Assembly (NCBI GenBank): GCA_024138015.1
Contig: JAMXBB010000002.1
Coordinates: forward strand, 48,193,473-48,257,472
DNA length: 64,000 nucleotides
Direction of reading: 5' to 3'
Source of the DNA: Lumnitzera littorea
Lineage: Eukaryota; Streptophyta; Magnoliopsida; Myrtales; Combretaceae
Positions within the stretch are counted from its first letter, which is position 1. Every line of letters starts with the position of its first letter. Position numbers and translations under genes: made by a program. The notes beneath the pieces are model-generated. The model was not told the DNA's origin. It did no database searches and worked only from the letters and a program-made list of their open reading frames with translations. Below, piece after piece: positions 45,531 through 59,026 of the stretch.

Positions 45531-48500
45531 CTATCAAATTGAAGTCTAATAATATATGTGTTAATTGAAGGCCACCATTCACTTATAGAAACAAAGTTCA
45601 TCCCATAATACAATCACAAATCCACTCAAAGCCCCAATTCCACGTTGAACATCCATGCGTTTAACCAATTTAAGATCAGCCAACTCATGAAGCCATGTTT
45701 AGCATCCCACTGTCCATTGCTCCAACGTCAGCAACTAGCAGACATCGGTCGCATCTCCATGAAATTAAAGCCCAGCGTAACGTCCCAAGCGAAGGTTAAT
45801 GCATGTTTGCTTTCAAGATCTAAGAAGCTATCAACGTTCAAGACTACACAATGTCAGCCCCTGTGTCTCCAATTAACACATCAAGCCATGCTTTTATGAA
45901 CACTAATTACCAACCAAGCCCTTGTTTGACCAAGTGCTAGCCCACCTGTCATACAATTTGATGGGAAGAAATATTAAAGGAGGGGACCAATTTTTTTCTA
46001 CTGTCTTATTTTTATAAACCGGTTTAACTTTTCATTTTATTCATTACATTTCTTCAAATCTAAACCATTAAATTAATTATGAATTCAAAAGTTCAAATTT
46101 AAAGTTGATGATTCAAATTTAAAAAAATATATATAAATTAAAAGTGGAAAAAAGAATTAGATTTTTTTCATCAAAATAAGGGATAAAACTATAAAATCTC
46201 CCTTCACACATTTTTTACGATTACAAAGCAGAGTGGGGCACACAAGCAAGCAAAAGAGACAAAGACAGAGTTGTTGAACTTTATTTCATTTTATTAGCAT
46301 AGCTTCCTTTGTCTTTTGTAGATAATTAGCAGGATCATAGCAATCGCAGGTGATCAACGTTATTTATATAAGGATGGAAAGATTGGAATATCCTAATTCT
46401 TTAACAAAGATTAAGCTTTCTTTCCTTCTATTATTTTTCTTCATTGATTGCATTTTCCTTTTTTAAGTTGTGTGCTTATTGCAATCATGAATTAGTCTCA
46501 ATTGTTTGGAACATTGGATCAATAGATTTATAATATTAATATTAAATATTTCAATACCATGCGCTATATGAGACCTCGACTACTCCAAATTAGTGTGATT
46601 TAGGACATTAGCAAAATATTTTTGGAATTAAATAATTTTTTATGTAAGATCGTAAAAGTTAAAAGAAGAGTTTTAGTAAAGTTCATTTAGCAAAATAAGG
46701 TATATATAATATTTACTTTAATAAAAGCGTAATGTAATTGATATTGATTGTTCTTATCGTAATCTCAAAATTTTGGGCTTACAACGTATTGAGACTTTAG
46801 AGATAAATTATTTGATATATAAAGATAATAATTTGAAGTAATTGAAGGTGAAATAGTTATACAAATATCAAGTGTACGTAGGTGTACTTGCAAACATAAA
46901 AAGACAATAAACAATATACATAAATATGTGTATATGCATAAAATATTTGTCAAATTTAGTAAAATATTTAAGGAAATATCACTGACACTTGGAAACTTGA
47001 ATTTCATCTTGTTTGGGGTATGGCATTAGAATAGCATTATGATAAGCTAGATGTCTTTGAAAAGGATTAAGAGGGAACATGCAAAAATTGTAAGAAAAGT
47101 AAGTGCAATTCCACTACATAAAATGAGAAATTGATAAGTTTTTATGATAAGTAGATGAAGAGAATCTTTAATTTTAGATGAAAAACTTGTTTATAAGCTA
47201 GATATTGAAGTTAAAAACTAAACCTATATGTTTTTTTGTTAAAACTATATGCTTTTCTACTCAAACTATATATTATTCTACCTAAATGTACTAATATAAG
47301 TGTTGAAGAGGGGTTTTGAGTGATGTTTTGATTTGTTCAAGCATGAGAATGAGAAATTGGAGTTAAGTGGAGTAATTTGGTGTTTATAATGGCAAATAGA
47401 CAAGTTATAAGGTTGGTCAAAATCTAGCCTGTATCGAGATGTACATGGTAGAGCTAGTCATAAGGTAAGTTAGAAGCTAAGATGTTATGTATGTAGAGTG
47501 GCTTCTTATGATCTTTAAATGTATAATGAGTTGTGTGGATAAATAAGGCATAAAATGGTAGTATAATGGGCGCTGAACAAGTATTTAGATTAAGCCTCAC
47601 TCTCTGGAATTGCTATGAAGTGATGAGAAAGTTGGATTTTATAGCACTATTGAAATAATCAGCTGGTCAGAAGGTACATTAGGAGAATCCTGTATAGTAG
47701 GATAAAGTTAGAGACTTGGCCAAAAGTAGTTGTAAATGAAATTTATTTTAAAGTTTCATAAAAACCCTAAACCTCATACATGAGTAAGTTATTAATTTAG
47801 TTTTTATACAACATATAAATAACTTAGGAAATGTATGGACTATGATTAGGTGAAGTACTAGAGAAGGAGCCTTGGCAAGAAGCTTAACATTTGGAAAATC
47901 ACTAAGTAACCCTAGTAAGTGGATATTTGTGTATTAGAGTAGATTGTATCTACTCACATTACCTCCTTATCACTTGACTATGATTGTTTTGGTTTAGCTT
48001 ACGTAAGCATAACTTAATGCTTGATGAGCTATAAAAATGATTCATGATCTCTTTTGTATATGTTGTTGAATGAGTCATGCTTGGCTATTGATTTTAATGA
48101 CTATAATTGTGAAGCTAATTCGTTATGATTTGTAGATAAGAACTATTCTAACTCAATCAAGAAGCTAGGTACTAACCTTACCACTAAGGTGTTCACCTAA
48201 GTCAACCCAATAATAGTCTTGGAGATGAAAGTATAAATGAAATAAAATAAAGGCTGGGCTAATAAGTAAAGAGTAAGCTTGCTTGATAATTTATTGGGTG
48301 TTGCTTGGTATGCGATTTGATGCATTTATGACATGGCATGAAAAGGACTTATGAGTTAAGTTTTCTAAAACTCAAATTTTGCTAGGTTGGGTTTTATATG
48401 AAAGTTGGGTTTTAACAAGCAAACTACTTGACTTCAAAAGGTTAGGTTATCAAGTAAACAATTAGATTTATAAAAGCTGGGTTTTTGAACAAATAGAATT

Positions 48501-51500
48501 TTCATTATATCTATTGGGCCATCTATACGTTAGGTTTTCTAACCACTTCATATGGTTTCTATTAGGTTTGGTTTTGGCAACTCCTTGTTGAACTGTTAGG
48601 TTCTTGGACTTTGTATCTAAATGCTTGGATTAAAGTTAACCAATCGGATAAGCTAGGTTACGCTAGAATATTAGTATTAATGTATGTCACATAAGTATGG
48701 TACATATTTGTTGCATTTACTTACTAAGCTAGGTTATTAAGTAACAAAATTGAAATAATAACTTGCTTGGTGATTGTAATATGATACTGCTTGTGTTGTT
48801 TTATATTTATCCACTCTCACCTAACTTACAGTAAACTAAAGGGATAAATTGTCTTATCCTTAGGTTAGAAAAGAAGTTAGACAAGACTTTACACCTTAGA
48901 AGCAAAAAACTCAAGAATGCTAAGGGGTAACTACTTTTCTTAAGTGGTGAATAGTTGTAAACTTAGATTGAATTTCTAAAATGGAGCTCTTTAAGAAGAT
49001 TCTTAAGTTAAAATGTAAAGACTACAATATGAAGATTGTCAATGTAATGTATAAAGTTTGTAATGAAATCATATATTGTATAAGATTATATAATTAAGAT
49101 ACTCTAAGTTTGACTCACACGTGTAAAGAATTCTGTTAAGATACTGATATTTAAGGAAATTTGAAATTAAGTATTATATGAAGTGAATGATAAGTTAATT
49201 ACAGGTTTTGCCTCATCCTAGACTTAGGGATGATACTAACAAATCGTCTTAGGCATGAAAAGTTAAGGAAAGAGTTTTAAATTGATGCCTAAGAGGTAGG
49301 GCATTATATATTATTAATTTTTGTTTATCAAGTATGTGTTTATGTTATATAAAATGCATGTTAGATTAGGTTAGGAGTAAAATCAATTCAAGCATTATAT
49401 GAAAAACTAAGAATGGACTACTAAGTTAGACGTAGAAGATTAAGCATTGTAGTTGGATTGGGTGAAATACAAAATGATTTATTAACAAATTAATCTTTTC
49501 TAAGAATCAAAATACTCAATAAATTAATTTGGGTATTTTACGCTTTAAAAGGTGGTGGTTGCTTAGTTCCATGCTTTAATTACTCAAAAGAGAAGATAAA
49601 GGAAATAATTTGAATTAGTTAAGAATCTAACAATCAAATATGGTATATTTTGATATCATAATCCTTAATTAATTGAGGTATTAGCATTCCCATACTTTTT
49701 AGGAAAAAGTTTGATTTTAGTTCTCAATATTTTGCCACATTTTTATTTAAGTCTTAAACATCTTATTTTTTCCATTTAAATCCTTAAAGTTTACAAATGT
49801 TAACAAGTTAGGACTTTTTGTAATGCTGTTAATTTTTCTATTAGTATGTAGTACATGGTACACTTTGATAACTTCATGTAATAATATTACATAAATAATA
49901 TAGTAAAATATACATAAAAATAAATGAAACAATAAAAAAGTATTAAAAATATAAGAAAATAATTAAAAAATGCAAAAAATTAAGAAACCCACCTCACGAT
50001 CAAGATCTTTATGAATTCTTAAGCAATTTTTTTTTTAAAATTTGTAGTATTTTCCTTCACACTCTTTTTTGGCATGATCATACCTTTTAAACAACATCCA
50101 AGTGTTTTAGACCTTCCAAGAGGGAATCCATTGGTTTCTTTAACTAACGTTTGCTTTCTTATAGGAATTTGAAAGCCCATATGAGAAATACAAAGAAAGA
50201 TTGAAAGGTAAACTTGAAATATGATTCTAGACAATGGTTTTCAATGGTAAGGTTCCTTAAATTATGATGTGATGTGCTAAGAGCTCAGTAATCAATGGGG
50301 CTTACCTCAAGGGATAAAAACCAAGTGGGTCCTTCAAGGTATCAAAGAAAAACAAAGGGAGAAGTTGGCATATTGATGTAGTAGCTTATGGAAAGCTGCT
50401 TGGAGAATATTACTCACCAACAAACAAAACATGACTTGATACTTCATTTGATATAACACACAAGCTAATGCCACGGTATACCCACCACTAATGTTGAGGT
50501 ACTCGGCAAGATTAGATAAGAGTGTACAAAAATGGGCTTAGAGAAGAAAATCTCATAAGAACAAGTACATTCAATGTCTGAAAGGAATGTAAGATAATGT
50601 GGCTATAAAGAGAAGGGACTATTTATAGTAAGTCTATAGGGCAACAATACAAATAAAGAAAATTACAAAAAGGCATATATAAAAGAAGAGATTCCTAATA
50701 CATATGAAAAGCGTAAAAATGACAAAAGACAAAAAGGAATAAAAGTGTAGTGTCAAGTAAAAGAACAAGTTAGTGTCAAGTAAAAGAACAAGTTGTAACT
50801 CGTTAATGGTTCTATACTAAGGAATCTTCGAGTGTAACAATTAAGCTAGATCATGAGGTGGCAGTACTAAGCATTGTCAAGTCAAATAAGGAATGTTGTA
50901 AGTATAAGGGTTTGGCTGAAAGTGAAGTACTCATCTAGAAGTGGCTTAGTTTAATCCATTTAGTAGGTGGCTCTTGATACTTGGCAACTAGTCCTGGGCA
51001 CATGAGTTCTCAGAAACGGCGCAAGGGTTTACATAAAGCAAGGTGTAACCGAGCTGAGTTCTTAAGGAGTTCGCCTACCATTTTCTCAATATACTATTTC
51101 TCATCCTCAGCAAGCTGACGAGAAAGAATCCTCTTGGCAAGAGATTAAAGGCTTTAGAGGCATCCTTGAATAAGAAGGCTAGAGGTCGGTAGTCCATCAT
51201 GGTGTGACTTAAACTATAAGGTAATCATGAATCACAATCAATAAGCGCGCAACAATATAAAAATGTCTTTTAGATTTATGTATAGATGTATAGATAAGTA
51301 AAAGGTTTAAACATTAATCTATTGATAATTGCAATGGAATTGATTTGTTTCAATGATCTTACAAGGGAAGAAACAATAAAATATAATTAGATGAGTGACC
51401 CTCATGTTTCATCTAGCTATATGAATAAAGAGCAGAAGCAAAATTTGTGTTAGTTCTATATGAATCTCTCAAAGAGAAGAAGAATACAATTCACTCTATA

Positions 51501-52649
51501 ATAGAAGTCTTGAAACTCATAACTCATCACCATGTTACAATGAAGAAACTATACTTATTATGATAAAACCTTAGGTGAAAGGGCAAATTGATAGACAAAT
51601 ACAATTAAACAAATGACTCAAGGTCACTAGATTAATATATGGATTAATTCTTCAACTACATGGCAAGTACTAGTTATTATTTCCAATACACAGTGTGTAG
51701 GCCTTGCTTTGCAAAGCATGGTTAGAGAACATCACACAATGTGCATTTGTTGTTGGCTAAAGACATAGTGTGTCATTTTAGTTATGGTCGTGTATGTCTA
51801 CTTTGAAGACATGGACTTATGTATGATGATTCTAAGGTCCATTGGTGTGTATACATATAAGAGGGTATGTTTTCCTTAGGTTAACGACGTAACTGTGTAG
51901 GCCATATGATTATCCCTCTTGATAGGGTTCAACTTCCTCGACCTATCATCCGAGCTAGTACTAGAGAGTTAAAGAGCATGGCATGGAAAATCCTCTCACT
52001 CAACCTAAGTCTTAAAGAGTCTACTCTATTATAAGGATTCGAGATACCTTGCTTCAATTATTTCGACCCTTAATCTATACTACAACTTGAAGACCGTAAA
52101 TCTTCCTTACTTGATGATTGCATGGCCAATTCCCCCAATAGTTTGGCAAGTCTTAGCAAAAGCTTTCTCTACCTAACTCCAAAGATTTGTGTCATTCTCT
52201 AACTTGTTTACCTAACCATTGACTTTCTCCTTCTTCTAATTTGGCCTTAGTTCACCCAAAGGCCATTCCAACTAAACCAGAGTTGTCTACCTTAGATAAC
52301 TTGGTCAGACTAGTTGGTGCGAACCATAACCAAGAACAGATAAGACCGGTCGTTGGATGGGTCCAAGCTTATAGAAAGCTCGAAAAAACTAATAGAAGAA
52401 GGTGTAAAAGGATGAATGACGAATCAAAGGCAAGCAAAACTCATGAACAGTTCTAGAGGATATAACGTACCAATGGAACTTCTAAAGACTCCTAACACAA
52501 TTCAATATGATGTACGAATTAATCTGACGAGTTTACTCGCTACCTAACCTTGCTCAAAGGTTAAGATAAGAGTGATGCTGAAAGTAAACAAAGTGTTTAT
52601 GCAAGGAAGAAAATACTTGTGTATTAAGCATAATCTGATTCTAATTATA
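45531..52649. other. Long stretch with no gene recognised
   Basis: About 7.1 kb. 45590-45960 is less AT-rich, with an 84-codon frame at 45645-45899 that resembles nothing I know. 46300-49320 is AT-rich, and phrases at 48780-49310 (ending 'gaggtagggcattatata') recall the 3' part of a Ty3-gypsy LTR. A 23-base direct duplication (GTGTCAAGTAAAAGAACAAG core) lies at 50748-50793. The frames at 50019-50234 and 52241-52456 look random. I see no kinase, transposase or RNA gene. Confidence 0.4.
50748..50793 (+). repeat. Two-copy 23-base tandem duplication
   Basis: TAGTGTCAAGTAAAAGAACA plus AGT occurs twice without a spacer. Identical copies indicate a young slippage event. Confidence 0.8.
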
Positions 52650-52906
52650 ACTATAAGTATAAGGAAGTCCTCGATTGGAAGTATTGTGAATTCGTAGAGA
52701 CTAGGGGGCGGTTCGAACTTCACATTATATCCGAACTTGAATTTCTCTATCCCTATCTCCTTTAATTTCTATACTTATTTTTTTTTATTTTTGCTTTGAT
52801 TACTCTTATTATTGCATTTATTTGGTTATATCGAAAAGAATTGCATGTTGTCCTAGAACTCAATTCACCCCCTTCCCTCCTCTTGAGTTTAGCCTAGTGT
52901 TTTTCA
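52650..52906 (+). repeat. 5' LTR remnant of the SIRE-like element
   Basis: Matches the last about 260 bases of the 3' LTR (62300-62559), ending GTGTTTTTCA. Upstream of about 52650 similarity to the 3' LTR stops, so some 770 bases of this LTR are deleted or replaced. Confidence 0.65.
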
Positions 52907-52908
52907 AT

Positions 52909-52923
52909 TGGTATTAGAGCTAG
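52909..52923 (+). other. Primer-binding site (initiator tRNA-Met type)
   Basis: TGGTATTAGAGCTAG, two bases after the LTR end, identical to the site at 1244-1258 on the other strand. Confidence 0.85.
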
Positions 52924-52963
52924 TCTGTAATCACTTGCTTAATCGTATATTAGAGTAAAGATC

Positions 52964-54240
52964 ATGACATCTAATGCATTAGGCTTTTTGGAAGGACAAT
53001 CAATCAATAGGCCTCCTCTTTTAACCAGTAGCAATTATCTATATTGGAAATGTAGGATGCCCATATTCTTGAAAGCACAAAATAGACTACTATGGCATGT
53101 AGTTAACTAAGGACCATTTAAGATAGAAGGAAAAGAAGAAAGAGATTACTTGGATGATGATTGGAAATTACTTGGTTTAAATGAAGTTGCTATGAATATT
53201 TTGCATTGTATCATAAATGAAAATGACTTCAATAAAATATGTGCATATAAAAGTGCTATAGGAATATGAGATGAATAATAAAGCACATATGAAGGAACTA
53301 ATAGAATAAGGGATACAAAAATAATCTTATTATGTAGACAATTTGAAAATTTTAGGATGGATCCTAATGAAACAATTGATGAGATGCATAATAGTTTTAT
53401 CAATATTATTAACCATTTAAGTGTTCTTGGAAAGACATTTACTAATTTTGAGATAAATTCCAAAATTCTTAGGTATTTGCCAAGAGATCAGGAAGCCAAA
53501 AGAACCACTATCAAGAAAACTCATGATCTTAATGAAATGTCAAAAGAGCAACTCCTTGAAATACTTAAGATACAAGAGATAGTAAAAAGACAAGGAGAGA
53601 AGTCTAAAAAAAAGACAATTACTCTAGAAGTCATGGAGGAAAACTTAAGTTATGAAGAAAGTGAAGACGATGATGAGGTCGCAATGTTGGTAAAGAAGTT
53701 TAAAAAATTCATGAAATTCAATAAAAGGATTAAGAAAGATAAGGATGGATATGGATTACCTTCTAAGTTTGAGAAGGAAAAGAGAGAAGTTATTAAATGA
53801 TACAATTATCAAAAGCCATGACATATTTAACAATATTGTCCATTGCTTAAGAAGGCTGATAAAGAGTAAAAAAGGAAAGCTATAATAGCTACTTAGAGTG
53901 ATAGGGATTCTATTGACTCCGATAATGAAACTTGCTTCATGGCTCTCAATGATAAGGTATGCTCTCCTTCACATGACTCCTCCTTTAATGAACTTAGGAG
54001 TATGTATGATGAGTTGTTGAAAGAATTCATAAAAGTACAAAAGTAAAATAAAGTGTTAAAGCAAATGATGAGTGAAATAGGTGATGAGTTTGATATTATC
54101 AAAAGTGGATACAATAAAGTAGTTGATGCAAAAGAAAGGTTAGAAGAAGACAATGAATATATGAAAATTGAAAATGAGAGATTGACAAAAGAAAATATAG
54201 AGCTAAGTACTAGAAATAATGAATTTGCTAAATGAAAATA
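52964..54240 (+). pseudogene. SIRE-like gag
   Basis: ATG at 52964 (MTSNALGFLEGQSINRPPLL) starts a UBN2-type gag that would coat the element RNA. Stops occur at about codons 46, 103, 106 and 107; then 53357-53800 is open (acidic/basic linker, KKFMKFNKRIKKDKDG). The zinc knuckle that should follow has lost its Cys residues (YNYQKP, two stops, QYCP). A long coiled coil (54053-54235, KERLEEDNEYMKIENERLTK) ends the frame. It lines up with the gag at 1-1199. The frame shifts after 54235 into 54219-54683, which continues the coiled coil and has an intact-looking second knuckle (CNHCGRYGHIVHTC). Confidence 0.75.
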
Positions 54241-54683
54241 GTAAATTAAAAGAGGTCAATGAGAATTTTGAAAAGGAAATAAAAGAACTAAAACTTGAGG
54301 CAAAAAATGATGAAGGTATGGTAGAGAAATTAAGTTGCCTTGAAATTGAAAACTCAATCTTAGGAACTAGCTTAGATGGCTCAAGGAAAACAATGGAAAA
54401 ATTTGTAGATGGAGAAAAAAAATTGGATAAAATCCTTACAACACAAAGGCTAAGCTTAAACAAAACCAGAATAGGTTATATTAAGGAGAATGTATATAGA
54501 ACATACAAAAGCTACTTTGTTAAGGCATCAAATGAAACTTGTAACCATTGTGGAAGATATGGTCATATTGTACATACATGTGTATTACGTTACAATCTCT
54601 CCTTATGCAACAAAAGTAAAATGGTTTGGGTTCCTAACAGACAAATTTACATTATAACAACTAATCCCAAACACCTAAACTAA
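54219..54683 (+). pseudogene. Gag C-terminal part with a second zinc knuckle
   Basis: Overlaps the gag frame by 17 bases in another frame and continues the coiled coil (NENFEKEIKELKLEAKND). It then has CNHCGRYGHIVHTC, a CCHC zinc finger with all four ligands. The join to the upstream frame is a frameshift. It ends at 54683 shortly before the protease. In SIRE elements gag is long, with coiled coil and knuckle, so I read 52964-54683 as one original gag. Confidence 0.6.
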
Positions 54684-54709
54684 GGTGGGTACCAAAGAGA
54701 TAACCGCTT

Positions 54710-57700
54710 ATTTTGTAGGATCCTTTAAGGTACAAAGACAAATGGATCTTGGATAGCAATTGCTTAAGACATATAACAAGAGACGCATCCAAGTTCACAT
54801 CTATAAACTTAAAGGATGGAGGAAGCGTGACTTTTGGAGATAATTAAAAAGCTCATGTTATTGGTAAAGGTAACATTTGCATCAATAATGATCTTACTAT
54901 TAAGTATGTGTTACTTGTTGATAATTTAAAACATAATTTACGTAGCATTAGTCAATTATGTGACATAGAATATAAAGTAATCTTTTATACATCAAAGTGT
55001 TTTATAAAAAATATTAACAATGACCAAATCCGTTTTAAGGGGTATAGATGAGGAAACATTTACAAAATTGACTTTAATATGTTTTCATGTTCTCTTGAGA
55101 CTTGTCTATCCACTTAAAACAATGATTGTTGGTTGTGGCATAGAAAGTTATGACATGCTAATATGAATATCTTATCAAAACTAGCCGAAATGAATCTTAT
55201 TAAAGGATTATCTAAGATTAGTTTTGATAAAGATAGAATATGTCAAGTATGTCAATATGGCAAACAAACCAAGTCATCTTTCAAATCAAAAGATGCCATC
55301 TCAACTTTTAGGCCACTCCAACTACTATACATGGATTTATTTGGTCCAACCCAAACTTTAAGTTTGGGAAGGAAAATATACACCTTGGTCATAGTTGATG
55401 ATTTTACTAGATACACTTGAACCTTCTTCCTTGCCAACAAAGATGAAACTTATCATGTATTCTTAAACTATAGCAAGAAGGTCCAAAATGAAAAAATTCT
55501 TCCTATTGTTTCCATAAGAAGTAATCATGGGAGACAATTTGAAAATCTTGATATGAAATATTTTTGTAATAAAAATGAAATAGAACATACCTTCTCGGCA
55601 CCTAGAACTCAACAACAAAATGGAGTTGTTAAAAGGAAAAATAAGACCCTTATAAAAATGGCTAGGACTATGCTTTGTGACAATGACCTACCTAAATATT
55701 TTTGGGCTGAAGCCGTCAATACGACTTATTACATATCAAATCATGTTTTCTTTAGACCAATTTTTAAAAAAAACCCTTATGAACTTTGGAAAGACAAAAG
55801 ACCTAACATATCATATTTTCATTCATTTGGAATGAGATGTTACATTCTCAATAACGGAAAGGAGCCATTAGGAAAATCTGATTCAAAGTTGGATGAAGGT
55901 GTTTTTCTTAGTTATTCTCTTACTAGTAAAGCTTATAGAATATATAACAAGAGAACACTTGTTGTAGAAAAGTCAATTTATGTTGCATTTGATGATACTT
56001 GTGTATATAAATAATCTAATGATGAAATAGAAAACATTGGTGGTCATTTGGATAATCTTGGTCTTAACGAGAATCAATCTAACTCAATTGAAAAGGAATT
56101 CTCTAGGCAAGATGAAATTGTTAATAACTCTAACTTAGATTTACCTAGAGAATGGAAGTTTGTGAAAAATCACCCTAAGGATCTAATAATAAGAGAACCA
56201 TCCAATAGGGTGTAAACTAGAGCCTCACTTAAAAATCTAAGTAATGTGGTGTTCCTATCTCAATTTGAACAAAAAAATATAAATGAAGCCCTAAAAGATG
56301 AATTTTGGATTCAAGCTATGCAAGAAGAGCTAAATCAATTCACTAGAAATGAGGTATAGATCTAAATTCAAACTAAGTATCTAAATTCAAACTAAGTGGG
56401 TATTTTGAAACAAGTTACATGAAACCGGAATAGTAACAAGAAACAAGGCACGTTTAGGTGCAAAAGGCTACAACTAAGAAGAAGGAATTGATTTTGATGA
56501 GACCTTTGCTCCAATTGCTAGATTAGAGGCCATTAGAATGATTTTAGCATTTTCCACATATAAAGACTTTAAACTATATCAAATGGATGTTAAAAGTGCC
56601 TTTCTAAATGGTTACATCAAATAAGAGGTATATGTAGAGTAACCACTAGGTTTTTAGGATAATGAATTCCCAAACCATATATATAAGCTCAATAAAGCCT
56701 TGTATGGACTAAAGCAAACTCCTAGAGCTTGGTACGAAAGATTGAGTAACTTCTTGATAGAGAATGAATTCACTAGAGGAAAACTTGACACAATGCTATT
56801 TACATTGTGTTTAGTGCTACTCACATGGATTTAGTTAATGAGTTTGTCCAGTACATGAAAAATGAATTTGAAATGAGTATGATAAGAGAACTCAACTATT
56901 TCTTAGGTCTTCAAGTTAAGCAAACCAAAGATAGAACCTTCATTAACCAAGCTAAATACACTAAAGAACTCTTTAAAAGGTTCAAAATGGAAAATTGCAA
57001 AACAAGCTAACTCCAATGAGCACCACTTTAAAACCTGATAAAGACTAGAGTGGAAAGAGTATTTGTGAAAAGATGTATAAGGGCATGATAGGAAGTCTTC
57101 TATATTTAACTGCATCTAGGCCCGATATCATGTTTGTTGTATGTCTATGTGCACAATTTCAATCTTATCCTAAAGAATCTCACTTGAATGCGATCAAACG
57201 CATTTTCAAGTATCTTACGAGCACTATTGAAATCGGCTTGTGGTATCCTAAGTTCACCTCACTTGATCTTGTTGGATATTCCTATGTTAACTTCACCAGT
57301 TGCAAAGTCGATTGGAAAAGTACAAGCACGACATGTCATTTCCTTGGTAATTCATTAGTATCATGGCACTCAAAGAAACAAAACTCAATAGCACTCTCTA
57401 CTACTAAAGCTGAATATATAGTAGTCAGTAGTTATTGTACCTAATTTTTACGAATGAAGCAAGCATTGCTTGACTATGGTTTAAAATTTATTAATGTTCC
57501 AATAAGATGTGATAATACAAGTGCTATAAATTTGACCAAAAATCCAATTCAACATTCTAAGACTAAGCATATAGAAATTAAACATCACTTTATTCATGAT
57601 CATGCGCAAAACAATGATATTTGCCTAGAATTTGTTGACACTAGCAATCAAATAGCCGATATCTTCACTACACCCTTAAGTGATGAAAGATTTTTCACTT

Positions 57701-57729
57701 TAAGAAGAAAATTAGGAATTATCTTGTAA
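54710..57729 (+). pseudogene. SIRE-like pol: protease, integrase, RT, RNase H
   Basis: Blocks in copia order. The protease has WILDSNC (relatives DSGC). The GAG-pre-integrase part has a HxxxH..CxxC finger relic and CQVCQYGKQTKSSF. In the integrase core the first Asp is present (YMDLFGP), the second is Asn (SNHGRQFEN), and the Glu is Lys (NGVVKRKNKTL). The RT N-part at 56230-56800 has many stops. The YVDD box is absent and the frame resumes at ..FSATHMDLVNEF. The RT end and RNase H (57073-57729) are in one frame with a single TAA at 57442, but the first catalytic block reads YSYVNF instead of YSDADF-like. It ends TLRRKLGIIL. The domain set is certain; an active enzyme is excluded. Confidence 0.8.
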
Positions 57730-59026
57730 GATAAGTGCTAGACACATAAGAACCAACATAGCTTTTTTTTTTTTTAATAAAATTAACTTACTAAGTAAGT
57801 TAATCGGAAAATATCACTTTATGTGGTATAAAAAACATGATCATATAGCTTTTATGCATTGAATATCACATTTAACATGTTTTAGGTACACTTGAAGTTA
57901 TTCATGCTTATATAAGTTTATATATGCACAAATTTATCATGCATTGATTTCCATGCCCAAAACTAGGGCTCACATGTTGATTTTCATTTGTAAATCATGC
58001 TTTAGTGGTCAAACTAGCATAAATTGAATTTCATGCATAATTGACCTCTCTAGACCTATATTAGGTACTAAAATGTTATAAGGAGCATTTCTAGCATATT
58101 TTGGTTTGATCATAAGTTATTGCACATCTTTATAACTTCCTTCATACTTGGAGAATGAACTTATCTTAAAATTGTGGAAAGATGTGCACTTGTTCACTAT
58201 TTATTCATATGATTAGCCTTGATTCTAAGGAACTCATGTGGTGATTTTGTGATTTATAGTCTTCATACTACAGTTTGCTCTCACAATTTATAAATATGTA
58301 TTTGAAAGTTGCTTAAAGTATTAGTGTGCCAAAACTCATTGGTTATTTACATGCCTTGCTTATATATGCACTCTTCTCTCATTAAACAAATCATAGGATT
58401 TTAGAGTTTGATTTGGAAAAATTTTTTAAATTTAGCTTAAATTTTTCTTTTCCAAGCCTTTACAAACTCAACTAAACTTATTTAAAGTATTAGAATGTTC
58501 ATTGAATCTCTACAAGTCCAATTTGAATTGGAAACTTTGCTAAAAAAGGAGAACTTTGCTATTTTACTACAAAATTGCAGAAAACTAGCATGCTTGTTAC
58601 CCAATCCACCAATTTGCTGGTTTACCCCCTTAGATAACACAAAAATTTTGGTTCTGATCATCTAACCAGCAAGCCGGTTCACCTAAACACTGGCATGCTA
58701 GTATATTGCCTTAGATTTTGAATTCATTTGGTTTTGTTCAATGAACCAACATGCCGATTCACCTAACCATCGGTATGTCGGTATACTCCTCTAATTCTTT
58801 AATTTGAATTGATTCTGTTTCCTTAGCCAGCATGTCGAATCCCTACACTACTAGCACATCATACCTTCTCTCTCCCTCTATCTTCTTCCACAAAAAACCC
58901 CCATTTCTCCCCTTCATACCCTAACCTCTTTCCCTCTCTTCGATCCACCTCTTTTCCTCCATCAAAATTCATTTTTTCTTCCCTCAATCAACTCCTTACT
59001 CTCTCAACTCTCTTTCTGTCTCCTCA
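57730..59026 (+). other. Spacer between pol and ORF3, with palindromic repeats
   Basis: No coding frame. From 58590 to 58850 a motif around CAGCATGCCGGTTCACC recurs about every 79 bases (near 58605, 58668, 58745, 58823). Related motifs are in the 3' LTR at 61800-61970. A pyrimidine-rich stretch (58860-59060) precedes ORF3. Confidence 0.5.

Noticed and set aside
45645..45899. Possible 84-codon gene in a less AT-rich patch
   Set aside because: No family resemblance, no splice or promoter support; composition alone explains the open frame.
52241..52456. A 71-codon basic protein
   Set aside because: Opens on a non-ATG start, no recognisable motif, and lies in unexplained repetitive-looking DNA next to the truncated LTR.
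53146..53463. A 105-codon minus-strand frame
   Set aside because: Shadow of the plus-strand gag at 52964-53800.
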